Shown here: piece by piece, positions 27,806 through 38,293 of the stretch | Layout: the number at the start of each line of letters is the position of its first letter | Position numbering within the stretch: the first letter of the stretch is position 1 | Assembly (NCBI GenBank): GCA_023091735.1 | Contig: JALKBU010000205.1 | Coordinates: 1 to 61,136 of the forward strand | Length of the DNA: 61,136 nucleotides | Direction: 5' to 3' | Source: Trichomonas tenax | Taxonomy: Eukaryota > Parabasalia > Trichomonadida > Trichomonadidae | Position numbers and translations under genes: made by a program | The notes under the pieces: model-generated | What the model saw: the letters and a program-made list of their open reading frames with translations, nothing else | Told to the model about the DNA's origin: nothing | Database searches by the model: none

Positions 27806-29431
27806 ATGAATGTTCAAACTATATCGAGGCAATCGTTTAATCTCGAATTCGTGAATACCTACAACTATCCGTGCGATTTCAAACTGATTATCGGTGACAA
27901 AGAGTACGGATGTTATTTACAGCAATTATTAAATATTTCCGGAACTATACAAAAGATTTTCAAACAAAATCCAGCGGTGAAAGAGTATAAAATCAAGTCG
28001 CTTAAAGATCCGCATCATTATTTTCCATTGTTTATACAACTAATTTCCGGAAAACCTGCGCATATCACTTTCGAGAACTCCTTTTTCTTCAAAAACCTTG
28101 CAAATGAGCTAGAAATACCAGGTTTAGAAGATTGCGCTATTGAAAATCAGAAAATTAAAGTCACAAATGATAACATTTGCAAAATTCTTGAAATTTACGA
28201 CGAATACAACTGCAATTACACGAATCTTGTTGACTACGTTGCCACAAACTGGAGTTATTTCTCTCAAAAGCCTCCAATGCGCAGTCTTCCGCTTCATATT
28301 TTGCAAGAGATTTTGAATAACGAGAAATTTAATCCTTCAGACGAATCAATCGTTTACAATTGGATCCATGACTTAGTTGCAAAGCGTGGAATAGAGTTTA
28401 GAGCATTGTATAACACGAGACACTTCGAAAAACTCACTGCGAAAGAGATGAGAGATGTTATTGCTGATATTTCGTATGACGAGATCAATCCGACACTGTG
28501 GCAGTCACTGACGAACAGATTGGTGTTGCCACTTCGTTCCGATGACGAAGAACCTGAAGATGATGTCGAGGAAGACATTGTTGAAGAAGAAACAGAAGAA
28601 ATCAACGATGCAAGCTCACAGCAATCAAACAACGTCGAAAATGAATCATACCCTGAGAACTACAACAACACACCATCGCAGCCAGTCCAGCAGCCTCAGA
28701 CATTCCAATACATGCCGCAGCAAACACAGCAGTTCACAACACCTCCACTTTCACAGATCATTCAGTCCCAACAAGCAGCTGCAATTGCTTCACAGCAACA
28801 AGCTGTCCCTGCGCATCCACGCGTTAATTCAGCACCAGTTCAGCATATTGTTAAATATCCAGCAGGAACAAGATTCCTTGAATATTCGAGCGCAGAGACA
28901 GAAAATATCGACGGAAATCATAAGCAACTGTGCGGCGTTGTTGCCACTCTCAAGTATTACTTTCCTGATACATGGAAGGCGATGATCTATGTGTCTGGAG
29001 GAGGTAACAAAGTCAACAGAATCCTTCAGATATTCAACTACGATGATGTCTTCAGCGGTTGGTGGGATACGTACAGCGGAAATGGATTCAAGAAGGAAGA
29101 CGCTTGGCTGTGCGTGAAATTCAACCAGCACAAATTAGAAATGACTGGATATACATTAGGTTCGTGCGCGAGAAGCAAATATTCACACCAACCAAGATCA
29201 TGGAAAGTAGAAGCATCAAATGATAGCGAGACATGGGTAAGGATTCATGAACAGAAGACATTAAAGATGAACGTCCCGCAGCCATTAGTTTACTTCAGCA
29301 TGAACAAGACTAAGCCTTTCACGTACTTCAAATGGACTATGTTAGAGAATAACACCACTCAATCTATGCCTAACCAATATGAGTTTAGTGTTTGTGCATT
29401 AGAACTCTTTGGAATCTTGGTTCCGAACTGA
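27806..29431 (+). CDS. BTB-BACK protein with C-terminal discoidin-like domain
   Basis: 541 residues. An N-terminal BTB-like region (about 22-105, CDFKLIIGDKEYGCYLQQLL) is followed by a BACK-like helical region (about 110-240, LVDYVATNWSYFSQKPPMRSLPLHILQEIL). Next is an acidic stretch (EEPEDDVEEDIVEEE) and a Gln/Pro-rich linker (about 280-345). The last 180 residues resemble an F5/8 type C (discoidin) fold, with SWKVEASNDSETWVRIHEQ as its clearest signature. Trichomonads have many proteins of this layout, and their role is not established; substrate-adaptor function is a guess. The start follows the 110-bp array. Confidence 0.75.
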   Translation: MNVQTISRQSFNLEFVNTYNYPCDFKLIIGDKEYGCYLQQLLNISGTIQKIFKQNPAVKEYKIKSLKDPHHYFPLFIQLISGKPAHITFENSFFFKNLANELEIPGLEDCAIENQKIKVTNDNICKILEIYDEYNCNYTNLVDYVATNWSYFSQKPPMRSLPLHILQEILNNEKFNPSDESIVYNWIHDLVAKRGIEFRALYNTRHFEKLTAKEMRDVIADISYDEINPTLWQSLTNRLVLPLRSDDEEPEDDVEEDIVEEETEEINDASSQQSNNVENESYPENYNNTPSQPVQQPQTFQYMPQQTQQFTTPPLSQIIQSQQAAAIASQQQAVPAHPRVNSAPVQHIVKYPAGTRFLEYSSAETENIDGNHKQLCGVVATLKYYFPDTWKAMIYVSGGGNKVNRILQIFNYDDVFSGWWDTYSGNGFKKEDAWLCVKFNQHKLEMTGYTLGSCARSKYSHQPRSWKVEASNDSETWVRIHEQKTLKMNVPQPLVYFSMNKTKPFTYFKWTMLENNTTQSMPNQYEFSVCALELFGILVPN

Positions 29432-29512
29432 GTTTATAGATTTTTTTGTAAAAAAAAAAAAGAGATAGATTTATGTACAAAAGAACAATTTTTTATATAT
29501 TTATAACAATAA

Positions 29513-31222
29513 TTATCTCATTGAACCAATTACTTCCTCGAAGAAGAATTCCTTGAATTCCTCTTTAAGTCTCTTTGAAGCTGGAGCAATTTCGATAGAT
29601 TTATCAACAGTTTCCCTGAAGAGCTTTGGGAATTTGTTCTTAATTCTTGTAAGAAGATCTATATATTCATGAAGAGACTGCTTATCACGTACACATTTGT
29701 TGATGACCGCTCTGACGTACTTGAAGACGTACTGTGGAGTGAACTTAGCAGCTTCTCTAATGAACATTTCTTCATCGAGTGTTTGAGCATTCAGTTGTGT
29801 ATATAATGCAATCTTAACATAGACCGCGTTGAGCTCGTCAGGATGTGGTAACTCATTAAGCTTGAATATCTTATCTGCTTCATATTTGGCAACTATTTCA
29901 TCATCATCAGCCAAAATGCATTTGATCTTATAACTTTGATCTTCTGGAACAACTTCGTTCGATAACAAGTCAAAGGCGCCTTCAAGTGTGATATCTTTAT
30001 ATTGGATCCATGTATCTAAAATTCTACCAAAGCCATCCCACATTGAACTCTTTCCTTCATTTTCATCAACAAGATTATTGAAAATTCCCATCTTCTTCCT
30101 GATAACATTCAAAAGATCATCAAACTTACTATACAATCTCTTGATGACGAATGAAATGAAGTATGCATAATCATCGATTTCGTTTTGATGCTTTTCGAAG
30201 AGTTTAAATCCATTTTCGATAATGATTTCGGGCTTGAAATCGTTGATATCCAAAAATTCACCCGAATCTTTGTATTGCTCGTACTCGTGCTCAAGGGCTT
30301 CATCACATGTGAGGAAGTGTTGCTGTTCGTAGTTGGAATAAACCTTCTGAGAGCTGCTCTTGTAAACAGGACCGCTTGGTTTAGTAATGCTGTTCAATAT
30401 GGCCTGTTGCTGTGCAGCAATGAGTTTGTCTTGTTCCGAAAGCCATCCATCATAGCGCAGCTGCATCATTTCGTTGACTAAGAACTGAACATAGCTCGAA
30501 CATTTTGTAATATTGCGATGCATATAGCGATAGAAATATGTGAACTCCATATACTGCTGCTCATCGATGTATCTTCCTGCGACTAAAAATGCAGCAACTA
30601 AATGCTCTATTGCTGCTTCTTCTTTGAAACCTTCGATTAATTTCTTCAAAGCGTCACCAAACTGCTGTCTTGTGAGCAGACCAGCAACAAATAAGTGGGC
30701 GATGTAACATAACATCGTTTTACACTTGAAGCGAATTGTTAATGAAATATTTTCGTTAAAATTCTTGATAAGTTCGGCCGGAAAGTCATCGTAGATTTTG
30801 TCATATCCTTTAAGAACCGTGTATAGTTGAATTACATAGTTAATGCCTGAATTTGTTTTTTCTGGGTCATCCATTGGCGATGTTGCCTTTTGAACGAAAC
30901 ATTGAAGGACAACATTAGGATTTAGCTTCTTCAGTGACCTAATTGTATCCTCCATATTCGTCTGGTTGACAAGATTGATTTTTCGCATCACAAATCTCGT
31001 TGGATCGGACTCGTAACCGGCATTTTCTCTCATCCTGGAGACAATGTAAGCGTTGTTATCTGATATATTCAGTTTAATCGTCGCTGCATCGTATTTGACT
31101 TTCATTTTCTCTATGAAAAGCCTCATGATGGCACTCTGCTTCTTGATCTTCTCCTCGTGAACTTTTGTCACGTTGTTTTCTAATATTTCAAGCATCTTAT
31201 CGATGGAGTACCACTTGGCCAT
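29513..31222 (-). CDS. MIF4G-like helical protein (eIF4G/UPF2 type)
   Basis: 569 residues, almost wholly alpha-helical. Residues about 90-270 have the rhythm of a MIF4G domain: LTRQQFGDALKKLIEGF, EHLVAAFLVAGRYID, and the closing block SYVQFLVNEMMQLRYDGW, which parallels 'xSRIRFMIxDVxDLRxxxW' in eIF4G. A second helical part follows (about 320-560). eIF4G and relatives bind eIF4A and recruit mRNA to ribosomes; UPF2 and others use the same fold. I cannot choose between them. The family call rests on pattern, not alignment. Confidence 0.5.
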   Translation of the reverse strand: MAKWYSIDKMLEILENNVTKVHEEKIKKQSAIMRLFIEKMKVKYDAATIKLNISDNNAYIVSRMRENAGYESDPTRFVMRKINLVNQTNMEDTIRSLKKLNPNVVLQCFVQKATSPMDDPEKTNSGINYVIQLYTVLKGYDKIYDDFPAELIKNFNENISLTIRFKCKTMLCYIAHLFVAGLLTRQQFGDALKKLIEGFKEEAAIEHLVAAFLVAGRYIDEQQYMEFTYFYRYMHRNITKCSSYVQFLVNEMMQLRYDGWLSEQDKLIAAQQQAILNSITKPSGPVYKSSSQKVYSNYEQQHFLTCDEALEHEYEQYKDSGEFLDINDFKPEIIIENGFKLFEKHQNEIDDYAYFISFVIKRLYSKFDDLLNVIRKKMGIFNNLVDENEGKSSMWDGFGRILDTWIQYKDITLEGAFDLLSNEVVPEDQSYKIKCILADDDEIVAKYEADKIFKLNELPHPDELNAVYVKIALYTQLNAQTLDEEMFIREAAKFTPQYVFKYVRAVINKCVRDKQSLHEYIDLLTRIKNKFPKLFRETVDKSIEIAPASKRLKEEFKEFFFEEVIGSMR

Positions 31223-31780
31223 TTTTTAGAGCGATAATGAAGTAATTATTTCTCACGATTATTTTCCCTTCAATTTTCGATAAATGGTTGTCACCCCTCT
31301 TTTATTTTTGAATGATATCTTGCCCCTGGCATAATTAATAAACATTTTTAGTTGAAAATTAGCTCTAAAACATAAAAACACCAAAGTTTGAATCATTAAT
31401 TTTGAATTTTAGAAATTATCCTATAGCAAAAAAAAAATTATTTTCTAGTATGAAATTTTCGATTTTCATCTAAAATTAGCAAAGTTTGATCAAATTTTAA
31501 TCGTGTATTTTATTTAACTATAGAATTTATATCTAAGTACTAGCTATAAAATGAATTTGATCGTTTCCTTGCTCAATTATTTTCATTAGTTATGTAAAAC
31601 TTTCTTTAAAAATATAGCACAGTATCAGGCATGGCTATTTAATTATTAAAATTCAAAGAATGCACTTTTTCTCAATAATTCATTGATTAATTATAAATTT
31701 TTGTTAAATAAAATGATAAAAAAATAATACAGATATAGAATATCAAATAAAAAATTTTAGCTTTCCTTTCATAGGTTTAC

Positions 31781-31925
31781 AATAACCGGTGTCTCGTCAC
31801 TATACAAGTGGAGGTCAAGTGGCCGGGGTCGACGGTTTGATTACGGTGCTCTAAGACACTCCTATATAGATGCCTGTTCAACGCTTGCATGTCTGTGCAT
31901 GTATGCAACGAGCTGGTGATAATTC
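31781..31925 (+). ncRNA. Possible structured non-coding RNA
   Basis: This 145-base island is clearly richer in GC than the 1.3 kb around it and has no open frame. GTGTCT (31789-31794) can pair with AGACAC (31854-31859). Inside, CACT/AGTG (31798-31810), TCAA...TTGA and CCG...CGG can pair. Downstream TTGCAT/ATGCAA form a second hairpin with a weak outer TGCC/GGTG stem, and ACA follows about ten bases later. Two hairpins plus ACA recall an H/ACA snoRNA, but no strict H box is visible between them. A GGTTTGATTAC stretch is only loosely B-box-like. Strand is a guess. Confidence 0.25.
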
Positions 31926-32490
31926 TTACATTTTATTTTCGTGTTTATGAAAACTCTGTGTTTTGTGTCTATTGTTCGATTTCGTTACTTAGTCTCATTA
32001 AGAATACTTGACAATTTGATTCTTGTTGAAGAATATTTTTTATCATTTTTTAAATATAAGTTCAAACATCATGAATTATTTCGAAAGTTTGATGTTGGCT
32101 TTGGTGTCATACCAAATCAGCTCTTTCTACTCTCTTTAAATATTTTAATTTGATATTTAATTTCAAGCAAATCACTTGCTTCTATTGTTAACACTTGACC
32201 TGCTGATTCCTCCTTGAGGAAGTTTTTAGAAAATATTTTGAATTTTGAATTACATATTGCTTGTATTAATGAACTTCGTTATGCTATGAGTGCGTAAATG
32301 TTGGTGTTGAATTCTCGGATTTTCATTTGTTTTATTTCTTTATATCAAATTTGTCATATTTATTTTCGAGACCCAGAAAGAATATTGTTTGCAAATACCC
32401 CTCAATGCAAATTTGGTATTGTTTGGAAATGAGTTCTTTCCCAATAAAAGAAATTTATCGAAAAAAATTAAAGTATTTTTGGAGTACTTA

Positions 32491-32508
32491 TATTACAAAA
32501 AGTGAAAT
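32491..32508 (+). promoter_or_regulatory. TATTACAAAAAGTGAAAT element
   Basis: This 18-base sequence matches the motif of the last unit of the 110-bp array (27727-27744) almost perfectly. It lies 73 bases before the next ATG, close to the 66 bases seen in the array. A second element, GACACTTTTCGTGA (32567-32580), abuts the ATG at 32581. Confidence 0.5.
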
Positions 32509-32580
32509 ATATTTAAAATAGATTATAAACATGAAAAAAATCATAATTTTAATTTTAAAATAAATTGACACTTTTCGTGA

Positions 32581-35500
32581 ATGACAACACATCCTCTTTA
32601 TGTAGAATGCAAGAGCATTCACGAGAAGGAAGTGTCTATCAGAGACTACAAGGCGAAGAACATTTCGCGTCTTTTTGGCAGCTTTTCGACATTTTTGCAT
32701 CCATTCCAAAAACAAGTTAAGAAAGGTATATTTAAGAAGGACCCAATCAAAACAATTCGCTTAGTTTTAGACGTTGTATACGAAATTGTTGAAATATCTA
32801 CATCACAAGATTATTCGAATGAAATGATTGAAGATATTAAGCATGTTTTCATCACACTTCTTCATCCAGCGAATTGGAGTGAATACAGATATTATGGAAT
32901 CAGGTTATTCTGCTCTCTCGTTAACATTTTAGGAACTCGCGCCTCATTTTTCATTGACAGTTTCTTAAACTACGTCATTGACTTCACCCCATTTGCTGAT
33001 CAATGCACTCCCGAATCAAATTTGACAATTCAAGCAAATCCTGATTTAAGAATTCAAATTAACGATTCACAGCCACCAGACAAAAAGAACACAATTACAC
33101 AAATTCAATACATCATATCTTCGATGATTAAATGCAATGATGATCAATTTATTATTTGGTGGAAGATTTTAATGAAAATTCTTTTGTTGCCATCATTTAG
33201 ATCAGTTGCAGTCAACTGCAAATCTCCAGGATCTGACTTTGGAATCATGGGTCCCGTTCCAGAAATGATCATTAATGAGATACAAACTTTAATGTTCTTC
33301 CTTGTTGAGAGACCTCCGATTTTGATCCAAACTCTGCAAGTACCAGACACAGCGGTGATAATTTTCGAATTTTTCTCACAGCTTCTTTCATATTATCCAA
33401 ATCCAATCGAAAACTCTGAAATTACACTTCGATTCATAATGATTTTATCACAGGAGAATTCTGAGTTGCTTGAGAAGCTTATGCCAAAGTATCACTATTT
33501 GGCACTGCTTTCACTTGATTTTATTCTCAAAATATTCAAACTCAACTCGCAAACAGGACCAGATTTCTTGGGAAACATCACTGAGGTATTCAAGTGCTTG
33601 ATTATCTCTTTCTTCGAGAAATTCACAAAAGAAGATCAAATTTTGTTAGTTCAGAAGGTAATGACGTTCGAATCAACACCAACAATTATTTCTCACATAT
33701 TCTTCGTTTTGGTGACGACATTATACAATTTGAGCGTTCTCGATAAAGATATTTGGCAAGAAATCAAAACAAATATGAAAGCGGATATTCATGTTTATTC
33801 GTTCGGCATTTTCATGTCATATTTGGCAGTTTACAACACAAATATCCTTCTTAAGTTCAACTTTTCAGATTTGAATATTTCATCAAAACTTTCTGCTCAA
33901 TATATCTCATGGGAAAGATATCATGCGACATGGATTGATAAGTTTTCATATATAAACGAGAAGAATCTCACGGAATTTTTCAAATCAAGCACAAGCGTTT
34001 TGTTATATCCAGAAATTTTAGATCACTGGAATCAAGCATCATTTGCTCTCCAAGAACTCGACACTCCAAAGACAGCTGAACAAATTCAAGAAATATTGCA
34101 TTTAATTCGTGATATTTTCCAGTATAGGCCACTTATCTACATCTCATACATAAACTCCATCGTTAAGTTATCCAATGCTATGCCATTAACACTCGATTTC
34201 AACAAAACATTCATTTTCTCCGAATTCTTGAACTGGCTTCGTCCAATATTGAGCCACCCAGATATAAAGTGCAAAGTAAGGTCCATCACAATCATGGGTG
34301 ATATCCTTTCACTTCCAATTGCAAATAATTTGTTGCTTGATCCAACATTGGCTGAAATTTATGATGCTTTGATTAAGAATTCACAAAGCAAGGACGAAGA
34401 ACTTAGATTCGCTGCATATTCTTCAATGATGAAGATTCTCACATCAGGATTGCGCTATTCTAACATTTGCACGAAGCCAATTCTTCAGGCCGAGATTCCG
34501 AAGAAGATATATGAAGCAACACGCTTAGTTTCATCATTCACTGCTTCAGCGAGAACATTGTTGCAAAACTCTAAAGTTATGCCTAAGATTGATCAGAAGA
34601 CGGAGTCTGCTATTGTTTTCCTCACAGAGTCGTTATCAAGTCCATCAAAGATCCAAGTTTTGCTCTCCATTTTAATAGAAGAAGCAATTCACGGCAGAAG
34701 GCAGAATATGATGAGTGTTGCAACACAAATGTTGAATACAATAGCATACAGGAATGTTCCAGATATCATCGCATTCTCACAGATTGTTCTCATTGTTCCT
34801 TACTTGATCAAGACATTCCCGCAGATCATTGACACAATTGTCAACTCATTCATCACTATACTTGAGCAAAACTCACGTGATAACCCACAATTTATCGTAA
34901 TCTTGCTCAGATTATTGATTGACATTTTGTTGATTGCTGGTCAATACATGAAAATTCAGGATTATATCGCAAAGTTGCGCTCAGTCATTGACACATTACT
35001 CAAGGAAGACAAGAACTTAACTCCTGATAAAATTGAGCAAATCAATGATCAAATGTTATTATTAGAGATGCTTTTGGGAAGAATTCCTCTACAGTCATAT
35101 GAGAAACCAATGAATATTACTTCAAACTATGTTTCATTCTTCAAAGATAACGAAGTTTTGAACATCTCCGATACCAATCTATTATCAACAACATCAGTCG
35201 GTCAATTCAACTGGAAGTACACTCCAATTGGACACAAGAATGTCATCAATCCAGAGTATAAGCTTCCAGAGTATCCAGCATTGGTTCCTATCACAGATCA
35301 AAAGGAGTTCAGGAATTCCATCACTCAAGAAATTTCTCATATGTTCGAACATGATTTAGCAAATCTCAGAATAACAACAAAGCTCTCAACACCAGAAAGC
35401 ATCGGATTGACACTGCCAGAGTTCAATGAAACACTCACTAACAAGAATACAGATACTTCTGCTAACAGAGTTGAAAGAGACTTCGAAGTTGCTCATCTTC

Positions 35501-36132
35501 CTGCTCAGTTCATGACATCACTTGGTTATTATAAGATTGGTGCCAATGAGAACATCATTCCTTCGAAGCAAGATGCTAAGTTCATTGATAGTCTCAAATA
35601 CGTGAAATCAACAGTTGTTTCATTGATATCATTTGGACAATTCCCACAGTTCGAAGAACTTTCAGCTGCATTAGGTTTAGTCAACACAGACAACTCCATT
35701 GTTTACGCAGACCACAGAAGAAAGATCATCTTCACTCGTGGTGCTGATGCTGGTATCAGACCAGTAATTGTTGTTTGGAAAGAAGGTGCAACAGACAGTA
35801 AGATAGCATCAAAATGCACACCTGATGTTGGCGTTAGAATCCTTATATCTCCAATGGAAAATGGTTTATGCAAACTTGATATTTCCATGAACAAAAATAT
35901 TGATATCAAGAAGGTCCTTCTTTCTTCATTGATTGTCACTAAGCAGGCACTTCCTCTCCACATCATTTCACAGATTGTCGTTGTCACTGAGTTACTTGAA
36001 GATGCAAATGCTAAAGTTATCGATCCTCCATCAAAAGCAAGAGAAACAATAAAGAAGGCGAAGGTGGAAGAACAGACATCATATCCAGAACCATTAGTTG
36101 CGACAAAAGTACTTCTCAAAAGTTGTAATTAA
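32581..36132 (+). CDS. RalGAP-beta-like large helical protein
   Basis: 1183 residues. A long HEAT-like helical body (about 1-880) leads to a C-terminal region (about 985-1130) with the feel of a Rap/Ral GTPase-activating domain: LGLVNTDNSIVYADHRRKIIFTRG, then IRPVIVVWKEGATDSKI. In active RapGAPs a 'xxIGNDxVxIVWxE' block supplies a catalytic Asn. Here GIRPVIVVWKEG has none, as in the non-catalytic beta subunit of RalGAP complexes. If right, it would be the scaffold partner of an alpha subunit elsewhere, controlling Ral/Rheb-type GTPases. The N-terminal part I cannot place. The assignment is moderate. Confidence 0.5.
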   Translation: MTTHPLYVECKSIHEKEVSIRDYKAKNISRLFGSFSTFLHPFQKQVKKGIFKKDPIKTIRLVLDVVYEIVEISTSQDYSNEMIEDIKHVFITLLHPANWSEYRYYGIRLFCSLVNILGTRASFFIDSFLNYVIDFTPFADQCTPESNLTIQANPDLRIQINDSQPPDKKNTITQIQYIISSMIKCNDDQFIIWWKILMKILLLPSFRSVAVNCKSPGSDFGIMGPVPEMIINEIQTLMFFLVERPPILIQTLQVPDTAVIIFEFFSQLLSYYPNPIENSEITLRFIMILSQENSELLEKLMPKYHYLALLSLDFILKIFKLNSQTGPDFLGNITEVFKCLIISFFEKFTKEDQILLVQKVMTFESTPTIISHIFFVLVTTLYNLSVLDKDIWQEIKTNMKADIHVYSFGIFMSYLAVYNTNILLKFNFSDLNISSKLSAQYISWERYHATWIDKFSYINEKNLTEFFKSSTSVLLYPEILDHWNQASFALQELDTPKTAEQIQEILHLIRDIFQYRPLIYISYINSIVKLSNAMPLTLDFNKTFIFSEFLNWLRPILSHPDIKCKVRSITIMGDILSLPIANNLLLDPTLAEIYDALIKNSQSKDEELRFAAYSSMMKILTSGLRYSNICTKPILQAEIPKKIYEATRLVSSFTASARTLLQNSKVMPKIDQKTESAIVFLTESLSSPSKIQVLLSILIEEAIHGRRQNMMSVATQMLNTIAYRNVPDIIAFSQIVLIVPYLIKTFPQIIDTIVNSFITILEQNSRDNPQFIVILLRLLIDILLIAGQYMKIQDYIAKLRSVIDTLLKEDKNLTPDKIEQINDQMLLLEMLLGRIPLQSYEKPMNITSNYVSFFKDNEVLNISDTNLLSTTSVGQFNWKYTPIGHKNVINPEYKLPEYPALVPITDQKEFRNSITQEISHMFEHDLANLRITTKLSTPESIGLTLPEFNETLTNKNTDTSANRVERDFEVAHLPAQFMTSLGYYKIGANENIIPSKQDAKFIDSLKYVKSTVVSLISFGQFPQFEELSAALGLVNTDNSIVYADHRRKIIFTRGADAGIRPVIVVWKEGATDSKIASKCTPDVGVRILISPMENGLCKLDISMNKNIDIKKVLLSSLIVTKQALPLHIISQIVVVTELLEDANAKVIDPPSKARETIKKAKVEEQTSYPEPLVATKVLLKSCN

Positions 36133-36964
36133 AAATTATTTTTTAGGTTATTTTTTTAAAAATCAATATTATGAATAACATACTTTTGAAAAAGTGAAGC
36201 CATATTAAAATTCTATTAGTTTATATGAATGATTTTGAATGAATAAAAATATTTTGATTGAATGATTATAATCTCGCTTATTTTTTTTGTTTTGGTCATG
36301 CAAATAGAAGAGAATGATCAAGTACTATAAATACTGAGAAAGCAATTATGGATTTATTGATCAATGAAAAATTTCTCCCAATGATAAAACTATCATGAAA
36401 TAAGGTTAAATAAATTGACTACATCGAATTTTTTTCATAAAAAAAAATCATAGACTCTACATATGATATAACATATAAATATAAAATAAATTTTGATTTT
36501 TGAATTTTGGAAATTAATTTTCTTCCATATTCTAAGTATAGAACTTTTAGACGATATCTTATCTGAATTCATCATTAAATTGATAAAAATTTTGTTGCAA
36601 TCAGTCGAAAAAATTTTTTGAACAATTTTGGAAAATAAGATAAATAAATGTAATATCATATTTAATATTCAAATCAATCAAAAAATCACAACTTTTATTT
36701 ACCAGAAATCTCAAAAAATAGCATTTTCCATTAAAATTGTTATAAATATACTTCACAATTGCTGTAGATCTTATATTCTGAGTTTAAAATAGAATTGTTT
36801 TCTCGTCGTTTACATAAAAATGTGACAAAAATGAAGGAAGACGAAAGAGAGAACAAGCAATTTTTTGATGAATTTAGCCATTATAGACTATGTAGGCGTC
36901 ATATAGAGGTCAAAATAAATTTTTGAAATATTTATGACGGTTTTGGCTTTGGTCATTTTTTCTT
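36133..36964. other. Intergenic spacer
   Basis: AT-rich, 830 bases. GAAAAAGTGAAG lies near 36188 and AATAAGGTTAAAT at 36399-36411, both promoter-like motifs but far from the next ATG. GGTCATTTTTTCTT directly precedes the RanBP1 ATG. No gene is visible. Confidence 0.4.
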
Positions 36965-37603
36965 ATGTCAGCACCACAGGAAGAAACACCAAAGACAGAG
37001 GAGCCAAAGGCTGAAGAGCCAAAGGCCGAAGAGTCTAAGCCAGCCTCCAAGTTCTCCCTTGGCTCAAAGTTCGGCGGACACTCATTCGGAAAAATCACAC
37101 CAAAGCCAGTCGCAGACAAGGCTGCAGTTTCAGCAAATAAGGAAGAGGCAGTCGATGACTCTCATACAGAAGCTCCATCTTCAGCTGCTGATCAGGCAGA
37201 TCCAGATTCTGATGAAGATGCTCTCTTCAACGACAAAGCCATGCTTTACCGCTTCGACAAGACAAACAACGAGTGGAAGGAGCGCGGTGTTGGTTTCATG
37301 AAGATTCTCAAGAACAAGGAAACACATATGTGCCGTGTCCTCATGCGCCGTAACCAGACATTCAAGGTTTGTGCCAATCACTTCATTCTCCCACACATGG
37401 AGCTCAAGGCTAACAATGGTTCTGACCGCGCCCTCATGTGGAACGCTGTAGATTTCGCCGATGGTAATGATTCTCCATCCCACGATGTTCTCTCTGTTAA
37501 GTTTAAGAATGCTGATGTTGCTAACCTCTTCAAGAAGGCCTTCGAGGAGGGTAGAACAACAAATGCAGCTATCCTCAAGGAAAAGGAAGCTAAGAAGGAA
37601 TAA
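36965..37603 (+). CDS. Ran-binding protein 1 (RanBP1)
   Basis: 212 residues. A low-complexity Glu-, Lys-, Pro- and Ala-rich N-terminus (1-90) precedes one Ran-binding domain (about 88-205) with the family's hallmark blocks: LYRFDKTNNEWKERGVGFMKI, THMCRVLMRRNQTFKVCANH, and LMWNAVDFADG. RanBP1 binds RanGTP in the cytoplasm and helps RanGAP hydrolyse GTP, recycling nuclear transport receptors. TCATTTTTTCTT ends at the ATG. Codon bias towards C- and G-ending codons suggests high expression. Confidence 0.93.
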   Translation: MSAPQEETPKTEEPKAEEPKAEESKPASKFSLGSKFGGHSFGKITPKPVADKAAVSANKEEAVDDSHTEAPSSAADQADPDSDEDALFNDKAMLYRFDKTNNEWKERGVGFMKILKNKETHMCRVLMRRNQTFKVCANHFILPHMELKANNGSDRALMWNAVDFADGNDSPSHDVLSVKFKNADVANLFKKAFEEGRTTNAAILKEKEAKKE

Positions 37604-38293
37604 ATATAATTTTTAAACGTTTATTGCAGCATTTATCTAAATCGTTCCTTCTTTCTTTTTCCTAAACAATTTTTTTAAAAATTTAATTTTTCCTTCAATC
37701 TTCTTTCAACTTCATACATATTCTTACATCACCCAGCATATTCTAAATCTTAAGTCTCGAGCTAAAATTACGCGAGAATATATAATCAATATTTTGCATT
37801 TCGACACGAAATTTGGTGTAGAGATTAAGCAACAAATAGGTGTCATATACATAGTTTGTTGAATCATTATAATCCGTTAAATTGCTTGAAACATTAATTT
37901 GACATTTACATGTCATAATGTCAAATAAATAGTTTAAGGGGTAGACCCTTCTATGGAAAAAAAGCTGTCAAAAAAGTGTAAAGAATGAAAAATATGACGA
38001 TATTTTAATTGGATTATTCACGTCAGTGATATATGTAATAGATAGCGTGGGTCATAGTTAATGGATCGGCATAGAGCAGCACGCCTAGTTTTATTTATCA
38101 TAATATTTAAGGCGTTTACAACATAAAAGCATGAAAATAGAAAGAGAATTTGATAAGAAACACGAATTTTAAGGCATAAACATGTTTTTGTGCATTTGAT
38201 TGAATTAAGAATAAAATGCAATGTTTATAAGACCTAGTTTTTGGAGAAAATCTAATGAGTGCCCGTATTTCCCGAGAAAGATAGGGTAATTAT
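37604..38293. other. Spacer between two convergent 3' ends
   Basis: AT-rich. TTTACATGTCA (complement of the TGACATGTAAA motif) is at 37905-37915, between convergent genes rather than at a promoter. The short open frame at 38018-38221 looks random. Confidence 0.4.

Larger units (their letters stand above)
31223..32580. other. 1.36-kb divergent spacer
   Basis: Divergent gap between the MIF4G-like gene and the RalGAP-like gene. Most of it is AT-rich. It contains the GC-rich, stem-forming island at 31781-31925 and promoter-like motifs at 32491-32508 and 32567-32580, listed separately. Short open frames at 31941-32153 and 32327-32521 look random and I do not accept them. Confidence 0.4.
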
